This document shows, piece by piece, positions 1 through 6,837 of a stretch of 13,746 nt of DNA. The notes below the pieces were generated by a model that saw only the letters and a list, made by a program, of their open reading frames with translations, had not been told where the DNA came from and did no database searches. A program made the translations under genes and the position numbers. The DNA is from Pseudomonadota bacterium (GTDB lineage Bacteria > Pseudomonadota > Alphaproteobacteria > Rhizobiales > Xanthobacteraceae): contig JAEWBL010000683.1 of the NCBI GenBank assembly GCA_023391175.1, positions 1 through 13,746 of the forward strand. Direction: 5' to 3'. Numbering within the stretch: the first letter of the stretch is position 1; the number at the start of each line of letters is the position of its first letter.

Positions 1-340
1 GGGCGGCGGTTATGACCTGCGTCGGCTTCGGCTCGGCCGGCGGCAGCACGCCGCGTGGGCCGGTGCCGCGGGTGAGTGTGAGGCGGAGCACGCCCTCCGA
101 CAGGCCGTTGGCTTCGGCGGTCCGTGACAGCGCCTCGGAAAGGTTGAGGGAGGGCAGGAGCATTCCCAGCACCTTGGCCCCGGTCGCGAGACGGGCGAGA
201 TGCGCTTCGACACGGAGCACGCGGCCGCCCTTCACCCGCACCGTCTCGAACAGCCCATCCCCAAGCGTGAAGCCGCGATCGAACGGCGAGACGGCCGCCT
301 CCGCCTCCTCCACCAGCCGGGTGCCGAGGAACAGCTTCAT
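1..340 (-). CDS. pabC: Aminodeoxychorismate lyase / class IV aminotransferase, N-terminal part (cut by window edge)
   Basis: Only the first 113 codons lie in the window; the reading frame is still open at base 1. The translation begins MKLFLGTRLVEEAEAAVSPF and continues with D-R-G-F-T-L-G-D-G-L-F-E-T, the typical N-terminal signature of fold-type IV PLP enzymes (PabC, branched-chain and D-amino-acid aminotransferases). The PLP lysine would lie beyond the edge. PabC cleaves 4-amino-4-deoxychorismate to p-aminobenzoate and pyruvate in cytosolic folate synthesis. The start ATG overlaps the pabB stop as ATGA, and GGGGGA lies 6 nt upstream, so translational coupling is likely. The name rests mainly on this coupling to pabB; from sequence alone a D-amino-acid transaminase-like enzyme would look similar. 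Confidence 0.85.
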   Translation of the reverse strand, partial: MKLFLGTRLVEEAEAAVSPFDRGFTLGDGLFETVRVKGGRVLRVEAHLARLATGAKVLGMLLPSLNLSEALSRTAEANGLSEGVLRLTLTRGTGPRGVLPPAEPKPTQVITAA

Positions 341-1785
341 GCGCCATCCCCCGAAAGCGCGCGCAGCATGGGCGAGAGCTTCACGAGGCTCTCCTCATAT
401 TCGTCCGCCGGATCGGAATCGGCGACGATCCCGCCGCCCGCTTGGGTCAGCAGCGTGTCGCCGGAGCGGGTGATGGTGCGGATGACGATGGAGGAATCCA
501 TAGCTCCGTCGAAGCCGATCCACGCCACCGAGCCGCAATAGACCCCACGCGGGGAGGGTTCCAGCTCGTGGATGATCTCCATGGCGCGGATCTTCGGCGC
601 CCCGGTGATGGAGCCGCCGGGGAAGCAGGCCTTCAGCAGGTCCACCGGGCCGAGGCCGGGCTTCAGCCGGCTGTCGATGACCGACACCAGATGATGGACG
701 CTTGCGAAGGTCTCCAGCCCGCACAGCACCGGAACCTTCACGCTGCCCACCTGCGAAACGCGCGAGAGGTCGTTGCGCATCAGGTCCACGATCATCAGGT
801 TTTCCGCCCGGTCCTTGACAGAGGCGAGGAGCGAGTCGGCCAGCGCCTTGTCCTCGGCGGGGTCGGCGCTGCGGCGGCGGGTCCCCTTGATGGGGCGCGT
901 CTCCACCCGCCCATCGGAGGTGAGCGAGAGGAAGCGCTCGGGCGAGGCGGAGAGCACCGCGAGATTCTTGCCGGCACGCAGGAAGGCGGCGAAGGGGGAG
1001 GGGCTGAGCGCGCGCAGGCGGGTGTAGAGGGCAAGGTCCGTGAGACCTTCCGGCATCTTTGCCCGCATCTGGTGGGTGAGGTTGGCCTGGAAGATGTCGC
1101 CGGCGCGGATGTATTCGATCACCCGCGCCACTTCCGCCTCCACGTCCGCCCGCGGCTGGTCGGGCGTGAACGTGCCGGTGCGGCTGAAATCGGGAGCGGG
1201 GGCCGCAGCGGGCGCGGTGGCGAGCCGGTCGAAAAGCTCCTGCGCGCGGCGCTGGGCGCGGGCCTCGGCCGCATCTCCGGTTTCGGGGCGGCCGTTGGAG
1301 ACGATGAAGGCGCGCTTTTCCAGCCCGTCGAAGGCGAGGATGGCGTCGTAGAGGCCCATCGCCATTTCCGGCACCGCCGGTTCGGCGGGGCGGGGCGTCG
1401 GCAGACGCTCCAGATGCCGGCCCAGCTCATAGCCGAGATAGCCCATGGCACCACCGAGGAACGGCACGGGCGCGGAGGAGGGGCCGAGGCAGGGCGGCAG
1501 GTCGCCGGGATTGAGCGCGCGCGCCAGCACGTCAAACGGTGTTCCGGGCACGAGGGCGCCGTTCAGCCGGACGCCGTCCGCGCCGGAAGTGATGAAGACA
1601 TAGGGATCCGCGCCGATATAGGACCAGCGCGCCCGCACATCGCCCTCCGCAGCGCTGTCGAGAAAGGCGCAATGGGGGGCGTCGGCGAAGGCCTGGAACG
1701 CGGCGAACGGGTCGCGATACGGGATTTCAACGATAAGCACAGGGGGCGACCGATTCAGAACGCTTCGGTCCCACCATGGCGCCAT
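337..1785 (-). CDS. pabB: Aminodeoxychorismate synthase component I
   Basis: PabB converts chorismate, with ammonia supplied by the PabA glutaminase, to 4-amino-4-deoxychorismate for p-aminobenzoate and folate. The N-terminal half is the anthranilate-synthase-I-like domain. The C-terminal half is the chorismate-binding domain, with GDIFQANLTHQM, the PIKGT motif, RAENLMIVDLMRNDLSRV, CFPGGSITGAPKIRAME and TQAGGGIVADSDPADEYEE. PIKGT holds the active-site lysine typical of PabB; TrpE has PIAGT, so anthranilate synthase is unlikely. The start is uncertain. The longest frame begins at a TTG at 1863, but those codons directly abut a strong hairpin and read as low-complexity Arg/Pro. I chose the ATG at 1785 (482 residues); a GTG at 1740, just before VLIVEIPYRDPFAAF, is also possible. 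No pabA is present in the window. pabC follows with a 4-bp overlap. Confidence 0.93.
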   Translation of the reverse strand: MAPWWDRSVLNRSPPVLIVEIPYRDPFAAFQAFADAPHCAFLDSAAEGDVRARWSYIGADPYVFITSGADGVRLNGALVPGTPFDVLARALNPGDLPPCLGPSSAPVPFLGGAMGYLGYELGRHLERLPTPRPAEPAVPEMAMGLYDAILAFDGLEKRAFIVSNGRPETGDAAEARAQRRAQELFDRLATAPAAAPAPDFSRTGTFTPDQPRADVEAEVARVIEYIRAGDIFQANLTHQMRAKMPEGLTDLALYTRLRALSPSPFAAFLRAGKNLAVLSASPERFLSLTSDGRVETRPIKGTRRRSADPAEDKALADSLLASVKDRAENLMIVDLMRNDLSRVSQVGSVKVPVLCGLETFASVHHLVSVIDSRLKPGLGPVDLLKACFPGGSITGAPKIRAMEIIHELEPSPRGVYCGSVAWIGFDGAMDSSIVIRTITRSGDTLLTQAGGGIVADSDPADEYEESLVKLSPMLRALSGDGA

Positions 1786-1863
1786 GGCGCCGCCGGGGCA
1801 ATCCGGGCGGGGAAGACGACGCAGGCTCAGCGGCGAGAGACGGCCTGGTGATCCTCGCGCCAA

Positions 1864-1885
1864 TTCCCCCGGCAGGCCGGGGGAA
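1864..1885 (-). terminator. Strong GC-rich hairpin between the phasin-like gene and pabB
   Basis: TTCCCCCGGC, a 2-nt centre and GCCGGGGGAA form a perfect 10-bp inverted repeat. It starts 30 bp after the stop of the phasin-like gene (minus strand) and lies upstream of the preferred pabB start. It is probably a transcription terminator for the phasin-like gene. No clear T-run follows, so intrinsic termination is inferred, not certain. Confidence 0.6.
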
Positions 1886-1914
1886 GGCGATCATTTCGGC
1901 TTACGCGGAAAGCT

Positions 1915-2274
1915 TCACGCAGCCCGGGCAAACGGCGGCTCGCCGTCCTGCTGCTCCGGCTGGGTGGCGCTCAGCAGCTTGGACTGGACGATCTCGCCAA
2001 CCGCGACCAGTTCGGTGCTCCAGGCAAGGGCCGATTGCTGCAGGAAAGCCGCCTCGCGGGTGACGAAGGCTGACGGATTCTGCTCGCGCGAAAGCTGGTT
2101 GAGAAGGTCCATCTGCTCCTGCATCTGCCGGCCGACAAATTGCTGCAGATGCGTGCTGACCGCGATCGGGCAGTCGAAGAACAGGTTCTTCCACGCGGTA
2201 ACCGGCCATGCCATGGGCGGCGTGGCGGGTGACAGCGCGCGGGCGAGACCTTGGAACATCACCGAGTCGTTCAT
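1915..2274 (-). CDS. Phasin-like small helical protein
   Basis: Encodes about 119 residues beginning MNDSVMFQGLARALSPATPP. The core from about residue 28 to 108 is amphipathic and Gln/Leu-rich (QQFVGRQMQEQMDLLNQLSR, then REAAFLQQSALAWSTELVAV) and looks like one long helical hairpin, as in phasins. Phasins coat polyhydroxyalkanoate granules in the cytoplasm and affect their size and number. The family call comes from pattern recognition of the helical core; no diagnostic residue exists, so another coiled-coil protein remains possible. Two in-frame ATGs occur, at 2280 and 2274. The GGAG of GGGAGAA lies 3 nt before the first and 9 nt before the second, so the second is preferred. It sits alone, divergent from the gene at 2574 and followed by a hairpin. 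Confidence 0.6.
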   Translation of the reverse strand: MNDSVMFQGLARALSPATPPMAWPVTAWKNLFFDCPIAVSTHLQQFVGRQMQEQMDLLNQLSREQNPSAFVTREAAFLQQSALAWSTELVAVGEIVQSKLLSATQPEQQDGEPPFARAA

Positions 2275-2573
2275 GTCCATTTCTCCCGTCTGACGATGAC
2301 CCCGGACCTGAGCAGCCCCCAGCGCCCATCAGAATTACCGTTTCACGGATGTGAGACTTCGGCGTTGCGGAAGGTCAAATGCCTTGCACGCCGGATCGGG
2401 GAAAATCACATTTCCACCCGTCGCCCTTCAGGGCGGCATCATCATCGCACTCCGCCGCTTCGCTGCCTACGGCCGCACCGGGAGGCGGAGGGTGAAAGGG
2501 GCTTCCGTCAACGCATCGTGATGTTTGCGCTCGGGACGGGGCCAAAGGCCGGAAGGCCGGGGAGACAAAAAGC
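2275..2573. promoter_or_regulatory. Divergent intergenic region, no recognised site
   Basis: This region of about 300 bp separates the phasin-like gene (minus) from the 124-residue gene (plus) and must hold both promoters. I see a short CCGT-TTC-ACGG repeat near 2339-2349, but no convincing -35/-10 pair. The open frames crossing it are not protein-like. Confidence 0.35.
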
Positions 2574-2948
2574 ATGACCCAGTTGCCGCACGGCTTCCGT
2601 CAGATCCGCATGGAACTGGCCCGCGAGAAGGGGCACCCGGACGGTGCCCGCAATTTCGGCTACAGCTTCGTGGCGCCCCTCGACAGCGCCGGCCGCATCG
2701 ATGCGACGGAGTGGGCCAAGCATCGCGACAGCTGCCGGGTGGTGAAGTTCCGTCCGGACGAGGCGGACGAGGTGGGCCATCTGGTGCGCCGCCCGGGCGG
2801 CAGCTGGGCGTTCCGCTATGACATTTCCGGTACGGACGATGACGAGGCCGGCTACCGCTTCGGCGACGAGCGGTTCGAGGTGGGGGAATATGTCTCGGTC
2901 CATGAGGACGACGAGATGCACACCTTCCGCGTGGTCTCGGTGATCTGA
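2574..2948 (+). CDS. Conserved-looking acidic protein of unknown function
   Basis: Encodes 124 residues starting MTQLPHGFRQIRMELAREKG. GGGGAG stands 9 nt upstream of the ATG, which supports this start. The protein is soluble, with no signal peptide or membrane segment. It is rich in Asp/Glu, especially toward the C-terminus (DISGTDDDEAGYRFGDERFE and VSVHEDDEMHTFRVVSV), with a predicted alternation of beta strands. The middle carries WAKHRDSCRVVKFRPDEADE and RPGGSWAFRYDI. I do not recognise a family or catalytic motif. The clean RBS, balanced composition and lack of frame disruption argue that it is a real gene. It stands alone, divergent from the phasin-like gene and convergent with the permease. 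Confidence 0.8.
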   Translation: MTQLPHGFRQIRMELAREKGHPDGARNFGYSFVAPLDSAGRIDATEWAKHRDSCRVVKFRPDEADEVGHLVRRPGGSWAFRYDISGTDDDEAGYRFGDERFEVGEYVSVHEDDEMHTFRVVSVI

Positions 2949-2957
2949 TCGGGAAAT

Positions 2958-2983
2958 GCGGTCCGCCCGCAGGGGCGGACCGC
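2958..2983. terminator. Bidirectional hairpin between convergent genes
   Basis: GCGGTCCGCCC, loop GCAG and GGGCGGACCGC form a perfect 11-bp stem with a 4-nt loop. It fills most of the 41-bp gap between two convergent stop codons (2948 and 2990), as expected for a shared terminator. There is no T-tract on either side. Confidence 0.7.
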
Positions 2984-2989
2984 CGCCGC

Positions 2990-4492
2990 TCAGTAGCTCT
3001 TGTATTCGGCTGTGCCCTTGGAGAGGGCGAACTCCTCCTCCGGCGAAAGCACCAGCTTGTGCCGGCCCCAGAGGCCGAAATAGGCGATGCCCGCCGCGAA
3101 CCAGATGGCCACGCCGATCACGCCGTTCCGGTAGATCGGATCGGAGAGCTGGAACCAGATGGTGACGAGCGCGATCCCGATGGTCGCCACCGCGCCGGGG
3201 ATGCCGAACGGGCTCTTATAGGGCCGCTCGATGTGCGGCATGTTCTTGCGCATCAGGATGAAGGAGATGGCCTGCATCACGTAGGAGAGCATGGCGCCGA
3301 ACACCGCCATGTTCAGCAGCGTGCCGCCGATGGCCGCTGCGCCCGCTTCCGCGCCCAGCGCGAACCAGATGCCGAGCATGATGACGAGGCCCACCAGCGC
3401 GCCCGCCACCATGGCCACATGCGGCGTCTTGCGCCCGCCGTGGGTGACGGACAGGCCGCGCGGGAAGTAGCCGGCCCGCGACAGCGAATAGATCTGCCGG
3501 CCCTGGGCATAGATGATGGTGTGGAACGAGGCGATCAGCCCGATCACCGCCACCGCCGCGAGGAGCTTGGCGAGCCCGTCGCCATAGATGGCCTTGAAGC
3601 CGTCCAGCAGCGGTTCCAGCGAGGTGGAGAGGCCGAAGGAGCCGTTCGCCACCGAGGAGTTCAGCCAGAGGATCATGAAGGCGGAGACGATGAGCGTCGC
3701 CATGCCGGCCATGATGCCCTTGGGCATGTCGGTCTTGGGGTCCACCGATTCTTCGGCCGCCAGCGGTAATTGCTCGATGGCGAGGAAAAGCCAGACGGCG
3801 AAGGGCAGGGCCGCGAGCGCCCCGCCGATGCCGAAGGGCAGGAACGGCCCGCCGCCATTGGGCAGTTCCACCGCCGTGCCGTCCGGCCCGACACCGATGT
3901 TCAGCGCCCAGCGGGAGAAGTTGGCCACCGGGATGGCGCTGACCCAGAAGGCGACGAGGCAGGCCAACGCGGCCAGCGTCACCACCAGCGTCACGCGGAA
4001 GGAGAGTTCCACACCGGCGATGTTGAGGCCCACGAAGACGATGTAGCCGAAGATCCAGTAAACCGGCTGGAATGCCGGTGGCGTGCCGAAGATGGAGCCC
4101 ATGTAGGAGCCGATGAAGGATACCACCACCGCCGGGGTGATGACGTATTCCACGTTCTCGCACAGGCCGGTCACGAAGCCGCCCCATGGCCCCATGGTGG
4201 TGCGCGCGAAGGAATAGGCGGCGCCGGTGTGGGGCAGGGCCGGCGACATTTCGGCGATGGAGAAGGTGAGGCCGAGATACATGATGGCGATGATGACCGC
4301 CGCGATGAACATGCCGCCCCAGCCGCCGGAGGCAATGCCGAGGTTCCAGCCCGAGAAATGGCCGGAGATCACCGCCCCGACGCCGAGCGCCCAGAGCGAC
4401 CAGACGCGCGCGTGCCGCTTCAGGGCCCGCTGCTCGAAATAGGAAACATCAACCGTGGTGTAGGTAACGCCGGATTTGCTGCCTTCGGCCAT
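2990..4492 (-). CDS. Ethanolamine permease, APC superfamily
   Basis: Encodes 500 residues of an inner-membrane APC-type transporter with about 12 hydrophobic segments. The first transmembrane region, LGVGAVISGHFSGWNLGI, closely matches the G-x-G-x-x-I-S-G-x-x-x-G-W-N pattern of ethanolamine permeases (Eat type). Further on come FSIAEMSPALPHTGAAYSFA and ENVEYVITPAVVV, also typical. The soluble N-terminus (about 30 residues) holds FEQRALKRHARVWSLWALG, common in this group. The start is supported by GGAGGG 6 nt upstream of the ATG. It follows eutC on the same strand after a 92-bp gap that contains a perfect GGCAAC-TTT-GTTGCC palindrome. The substrate call rests on sequence pattern plus the eutBC context; another amine or amino acid cannot be excluded. 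Confidence 0.88.
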   Translation of the reverse strand: MAEGSKSGVTYTTVDVSYFEQRALKRHARVWSLWALGVGAVISGHFSGWNLGIASGGWGGMFIAAVIIAIMYLGLTFSIAEMSPALPHTGAAYSFARTTMGPWGGFVTGLCENVEYVITPAVVVSFIGSYMGSIFGTPPAFQPVYWIFGYIVFVGLNIAGVELSFRVTLVVTLAALACLVAFWVSAIPVANFSRWALNIGVGPDGTAVELPNGGGPFLPFGIGGALAALPFAVWLFLAIEQLPLAAEESVDPKTDMPKGIMAGMATLIVSAFMILWLNSSVANGSFGLSTSLEPLLDGFKAIYGDGLAKLLAAVAVIGLIASFHTIIYAQGRQIYSLSRAGYFPRGLSVTHGGRKTPHVAMVAGALVGLVIMLGIWFALGAEAGAAAIGGTLLNMAVFGAMLSYVMQAISFILMRKNMPHIERPYKSPFGIPGAVATIGIALVTIWFQLSDPIYRNGVIGVAIWFAAGIAYFGLWGRHKLVLSPEEEFALSKGTAEYKSY

Positions 4493-4532
4493 GCCCAGCC
4501 CTCCGATAGCACCAGAGTAAGGTCCGGCGCGC

Positions 4533-4578
4533 TTGCCCTACAGGCAACTTTGTTGCCATTCCCTAAGGGTGCGGGCAA
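4533..4578. promoter_or_regulatory. Nested inverted repeats between eutC and the permease
   Basis: Four complementary blocks occur in order: TTGCCC (4533-4538), GGCAAC (4543-4548), GTTGCC (4552-4557) and GGGCAA (4573-4578). Blocks 2 and 3 form a perfect 15-bp palindrome with a 3-nt centre, and blocks 1 and 4 pair perfectly around it. CCCT-A-AGGG at 4561-4569 is a further small repeat. The element lies 50-90 bp upstream of the permease start and could be an operator or a structured mRNA leader. A similar sequence precedes eutB (6806-6819). Confidence 0.6.
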
Positions 4579-4584
4579 AAACCG

Positions 4585-5361
4585 TCAGCTCGTGCCGAGT
4601 CGCAGAGGCGGCAGGCCGGTTTCGAGCAGCAGATCGCTTTCATCCTTCAATTCGACGCCCGTGAGCTGCCGCGCGAATGCCTCGCGAATGTGCCACGCGA
4701 GCTTGAAGGCGGCCAGATCGTAGGCAAGACCCTCCGGGCGCACGTTTGAGATGCAATTGCGCTCCGCATCCGATCGGCCGGGCTTGGGATTGTAGGTGAG
4801 GTAGAGGCCAAGGCTGTCCGGCGAGGAGAGGCCGGGCCGCTCGCCCACCAGCAGCGCCACGGCGCGGGCCTTCAGCAGATGGCCCACCTCGTCCCCCAGC
4901 GCGACCCGCGCCTGCGAGGCGATGACCACCGGTGCGGTGGTCCAGCCGGCGTCCGTGATGCGCGCCTTCAACGCCGCGAGGAAGGGGAGCGTGTGGGCGT
5001 GGACCGCGGCCGAAGAGAGGCCATCCGCCACCACCAGCACAAGGTCCACAGGCTCGCCCGCCGCCTGCGCGAGGCGGACACGGCTTTCGTCGGAGAGGCG
5101 GCGGCCGAGGTCCGGCCGGCGGAGATAGACGTCACGCGCCTGCGCCGCGCTTTCTGCCCGCAGGGTGGAAAAGCCGAGGCCGCGCACCTCTTCTTCCACC
5201 CGATCCGCGTCGAAGGGCGTGTGAACGGCATCGCGCGCCTGCGCATGGGCGAGGGCGAAGCGCAGTACCTCCTCGGTGGGCAGGCTTGCGCCGGTGCGAC
5301 CCAGGGCGATGCGAGCCGGGGTGTGGCGGGCGAGCTTCGACCAGGGATCGCGGGCGATCAT
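4585..5361 (-). CDS. eutC: Ethanolamine ammonia-lyase, small (beta) subunit
   Basis: EutC pairs with EutB to form the adenosylcobalamin-dependent lyase that converts ethanolamine to acetaldehyde and ammonia; it contributes to cobalamin binding. The 258-residue product starts MIARDPWSKLARHTPARIAL and carries family motifs: VDLVLVVADGLSSAAVHAH (about 105-123), SQARVALGDEVGHLL (149-163), VALLVGERPGLSSPDSLGLY (168-187) and SDAERNCISNVRPEGLAYD (197-215). It is shorter than the E. coli protein (about 295 residues), mainly at the N-terminus. A longer open frame to 5457 exists but overlaps eutB in an unnatural Arg/Pro-rich reading. The ATG at 5361 overlaps the eutB stop as ATGA and has GGAG 8 nt upstream, so coupled translation with eutB is likely. 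Confidence 0.95.
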   Translation of the reverse strand: MIARDPWSKLARHTPARIALGRTGASLPTEEVLRFALAHAQARDAVHTPFDADRVEEEVRGLGFSTLRAESAAQARDVYLRRPDLGRRLSDESRVRLAQAAGEPVDLVLVVADGLSSAAVHAHTLPFLAALKARITDAGWTTAPVVIASQARVALGDEVGHLLKARAVALLVGERPGLSSPDSLGLYLTYNPKPGRSDAERNCISNVRPEGLAYDLAAFKLAWHIREAFARQLTGVELKDESDLLLETGLPPLRLGTS

Positions 5362-6746
5362 GCCGCGCGCTCCGCCACATAGCCCAGGATCGGATGACGG
5401 GCGTCGGCCGGCAGCAGGCGCCCGTCTGCGCCGGTGATATCCATCTTCTCCAGCCACGCCTCGAACTCCGGCGCGCGCTTCAGGCCCAGCACCTCGCGGA
5501 TGTAGAGGGCGTCGTGGAAGGACGTGGACTGGTAGTTCAGCATAACATCGTCGGCACCGGGAATGCCCATGATGTAGGTGACGCCCGCCGCCCCCAGCAA
5601 GGTCAGCAGCGTGTCCATGTCGTCCTGATCGGCCTCGGCATGGTTGGTGTAGCAGACGTCCACCCCCAGCGGCACGCCGAGCAGCTTGCCGCAGAAATGA
5701 TCCTCAAGCCCGGCACGGATGATCTGCTTGCCGTCATAGAGATATTCCGGGCCGATGAAGCCCACCACCGTGTTCACCAGCAAGGGATCGAAGGCGCGGG
5801 CGACGCCATAGGCGCGCGCCTCCAGTGTCTGCTGGTCGACGCCATGGTGCGCGCCGGCGGACAGGGCCGAGCCCTGGCCGGTCTCGAAATACATGGCGTT
5901 CTGCCCCACCGTGCCGCGCTTGAGCGATCGGGCCGCATCGGTGCCCTCGGCGAGCAGTTTCAGGTCGATGCCGAAGGAGCGGTTCGCCCCCTCCGTGCCG
6001 GCGATGGACTGGAACACGAGGTCCACCGGCGCACCGCGATCCATCAGCGCGATGGCCGTGGTGATGTGGGTCAGCACGCAGCTCTGGGTGGGAATCTCGA
6101 AGCGCGAGATGATCTCGTCCATCAGCTTCAGCAGGCGGTCGATCACCGGCACGCTGTCGGAGGCGGGGTTGATGCCGATCACCGCATCGCCGCAGCCATA
6201 GAGCAGGCCGTCCAGAATGGCGGCGGAGACGCCGGCTGCGTCGTCGGTCGGATGGTTGGGCTGGAGCCGCACCGCCATGGTGCCGGGCAGGCCGATGGTA
6301 TTGCGGAAGCGCGTCACCACCCGGCACTTGCGGGCGGCGAGGATGAGATCCTGGTTGCGCATGATCTTGGAGACCGCCGCCGCCATCTCCGGTATCAGGC
6401 CGGGGGCGAGGGCCGTCAGAACCTCGGGCGTCGCCGCGGGTGAGAGCAGGAAATCGCGGAAATCGCCCACCGTCATGGCCGAGACCGGCGCGAAGGCCGC
6501 GCCGTCGTGGCTGTCGAGGATGAGCCGCGTCACCTCGTCCCCCTCATAGGGAACCAGCGGTTCGGCGAGAAAGGTCTTCAAGGGCAGGTCGGCGAGGCAC
6601 ATGCGCGCCGCCACATTCTCCTCGGCCGTGGCGGCGGCGATGCCGGCGAGCATGTCGCCCGAGCGCGGCGGCGTCGCCTTGGCCATCAGGTCCTTGAGGT
6701 CGGAGAAGACGAAGGACTTCGCTCCGATGGGATGGACATGAGCCAT
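5358..6746 (-). CDS. eutB: Ethanolamine ammonia-lyase, large (alpha) subunit
   Basis: EutB is the catalytic TIM-barrel subunit of ethanolamine ammonia-lyase. The product is 462 residues, close to the usual length. Substrate-contact residues known for the E. coli enzyme are conserved: Arg160 and Gln162 in VRLQPNHPTDD, Asn193 in VIGINPASD, the Glu of YFETGQGSALSA (residue 288) and the Asp of GVDVCYTNHAEAD (363). The last two are shifted by one from E. coli numbering. The start ATG has GGAG 6 nt upstream. eutC overlaps the end by 4 bp. The 91-bp gap to the upstream binding-protein gene holds two palindromic elements, so eutB may have its own regulated promoter. No eutA reactivase or shell-protein gene is seen, which suggests a cytosolic, non-microcompartment pathway. 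Confidence 0.97.
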   Translation of the reverse strand: MAHVHPIGAKSFVFSDLKDLMAKATPPRSGDMLAGIAAATAEENVAARMCLADLPLKTFLAEPLVPYEGDEVTRLILDSHDGAAFAPVSAMTVGDFRDFLLSPAATPEVLTALAPGLIPEMAAAVSKIMRNQDLILAARKCRVVTRFRNTIGLPGTMAVRLQPNHPTDDAAGVSAAILDGLLYGCGDAVIGINPASDSVPVIDRLLKLMDEIISRFEIPTQSCVLTHITTAIALMDRGAPVDLVFQSIAGTEGANRSFGIDLKLLAEGTDAARSLKRGTVGQNAMYFETGQGSALSAGAHHGVDQQTLEARAYGVARAFDPLLVNTVVGFIGPEYLYDGKQIIRAGLEDHFCGKLLGVPLGVDVCYTNHAEADQDDMDTLLTLLGAAGVTYIMGIPGADDVMLNYQSTSFHDALYIREVLGLKRAPEFEAWLEKMDITGADGRLLPADARHPILGYVAERAA

Positions 6747-6792
6747 GGCGCGCTCCGATCGGGCGGACGCGGCGCATCTGCCACGACCTCAT

Positions 6793-6819
6793 TCGCTAGC
6801 GATAAGCAACAAATATGCC
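6793..6819. promoter_or_regulatory. Candidate operator region upstream of eutB
   Basis: Two elements lie about 50-75 bp upstream of the eutB ATG. One is a perfect 10-bp palindrome, TCGCTAGCGA (6793-6802). The other, at 6806-6819, reads GGCATATTTGTTGC on the minus strand; it differs at only two of 14 positions from the plus-strand form of the palindrome before the permease. A weak -35-like TTGAAG (minus strand, 6819-6824) adjoins the second element. Regulation is inferred. Confidence 0.45.
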
Positions 6820-6837
6820 TTCAAGGAAAACGCCTGT

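Noticed and set aside
337..1785. Anthranilate synthase component I (TrpE)
   Set aside because: The active-site motif is PIKGT, as in PabB, and pabC is translationally coupled.
442..1851. 469-codon open frame on the plus strand opposite pabB
   Set aside because: Composition is His/Arg/Gly-rich with no family signal; it mirrors pabB on the other strand, as expected in GC-rich DNA.
4493..4584. Cobalamin riboswitch or ANTAR-type tandem hairpins controlling eut genes
   Set aside because: No B12-box-like sequence and no paired hexaloop hairpins are seen; the gap is too short for a cobalamin riboswitch.
3059..4723. Two long plus-strand frames opposite the permease
   Set aside because: They read as Arg/His/Asp-rich low-complexity sequence and overlap a clearly real transporter gene.
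5286..6443. 385-codon plus-strand frame opposite eutB
   Set aside because: Shadow of eutB with His/Gln/Gly-rich composition.
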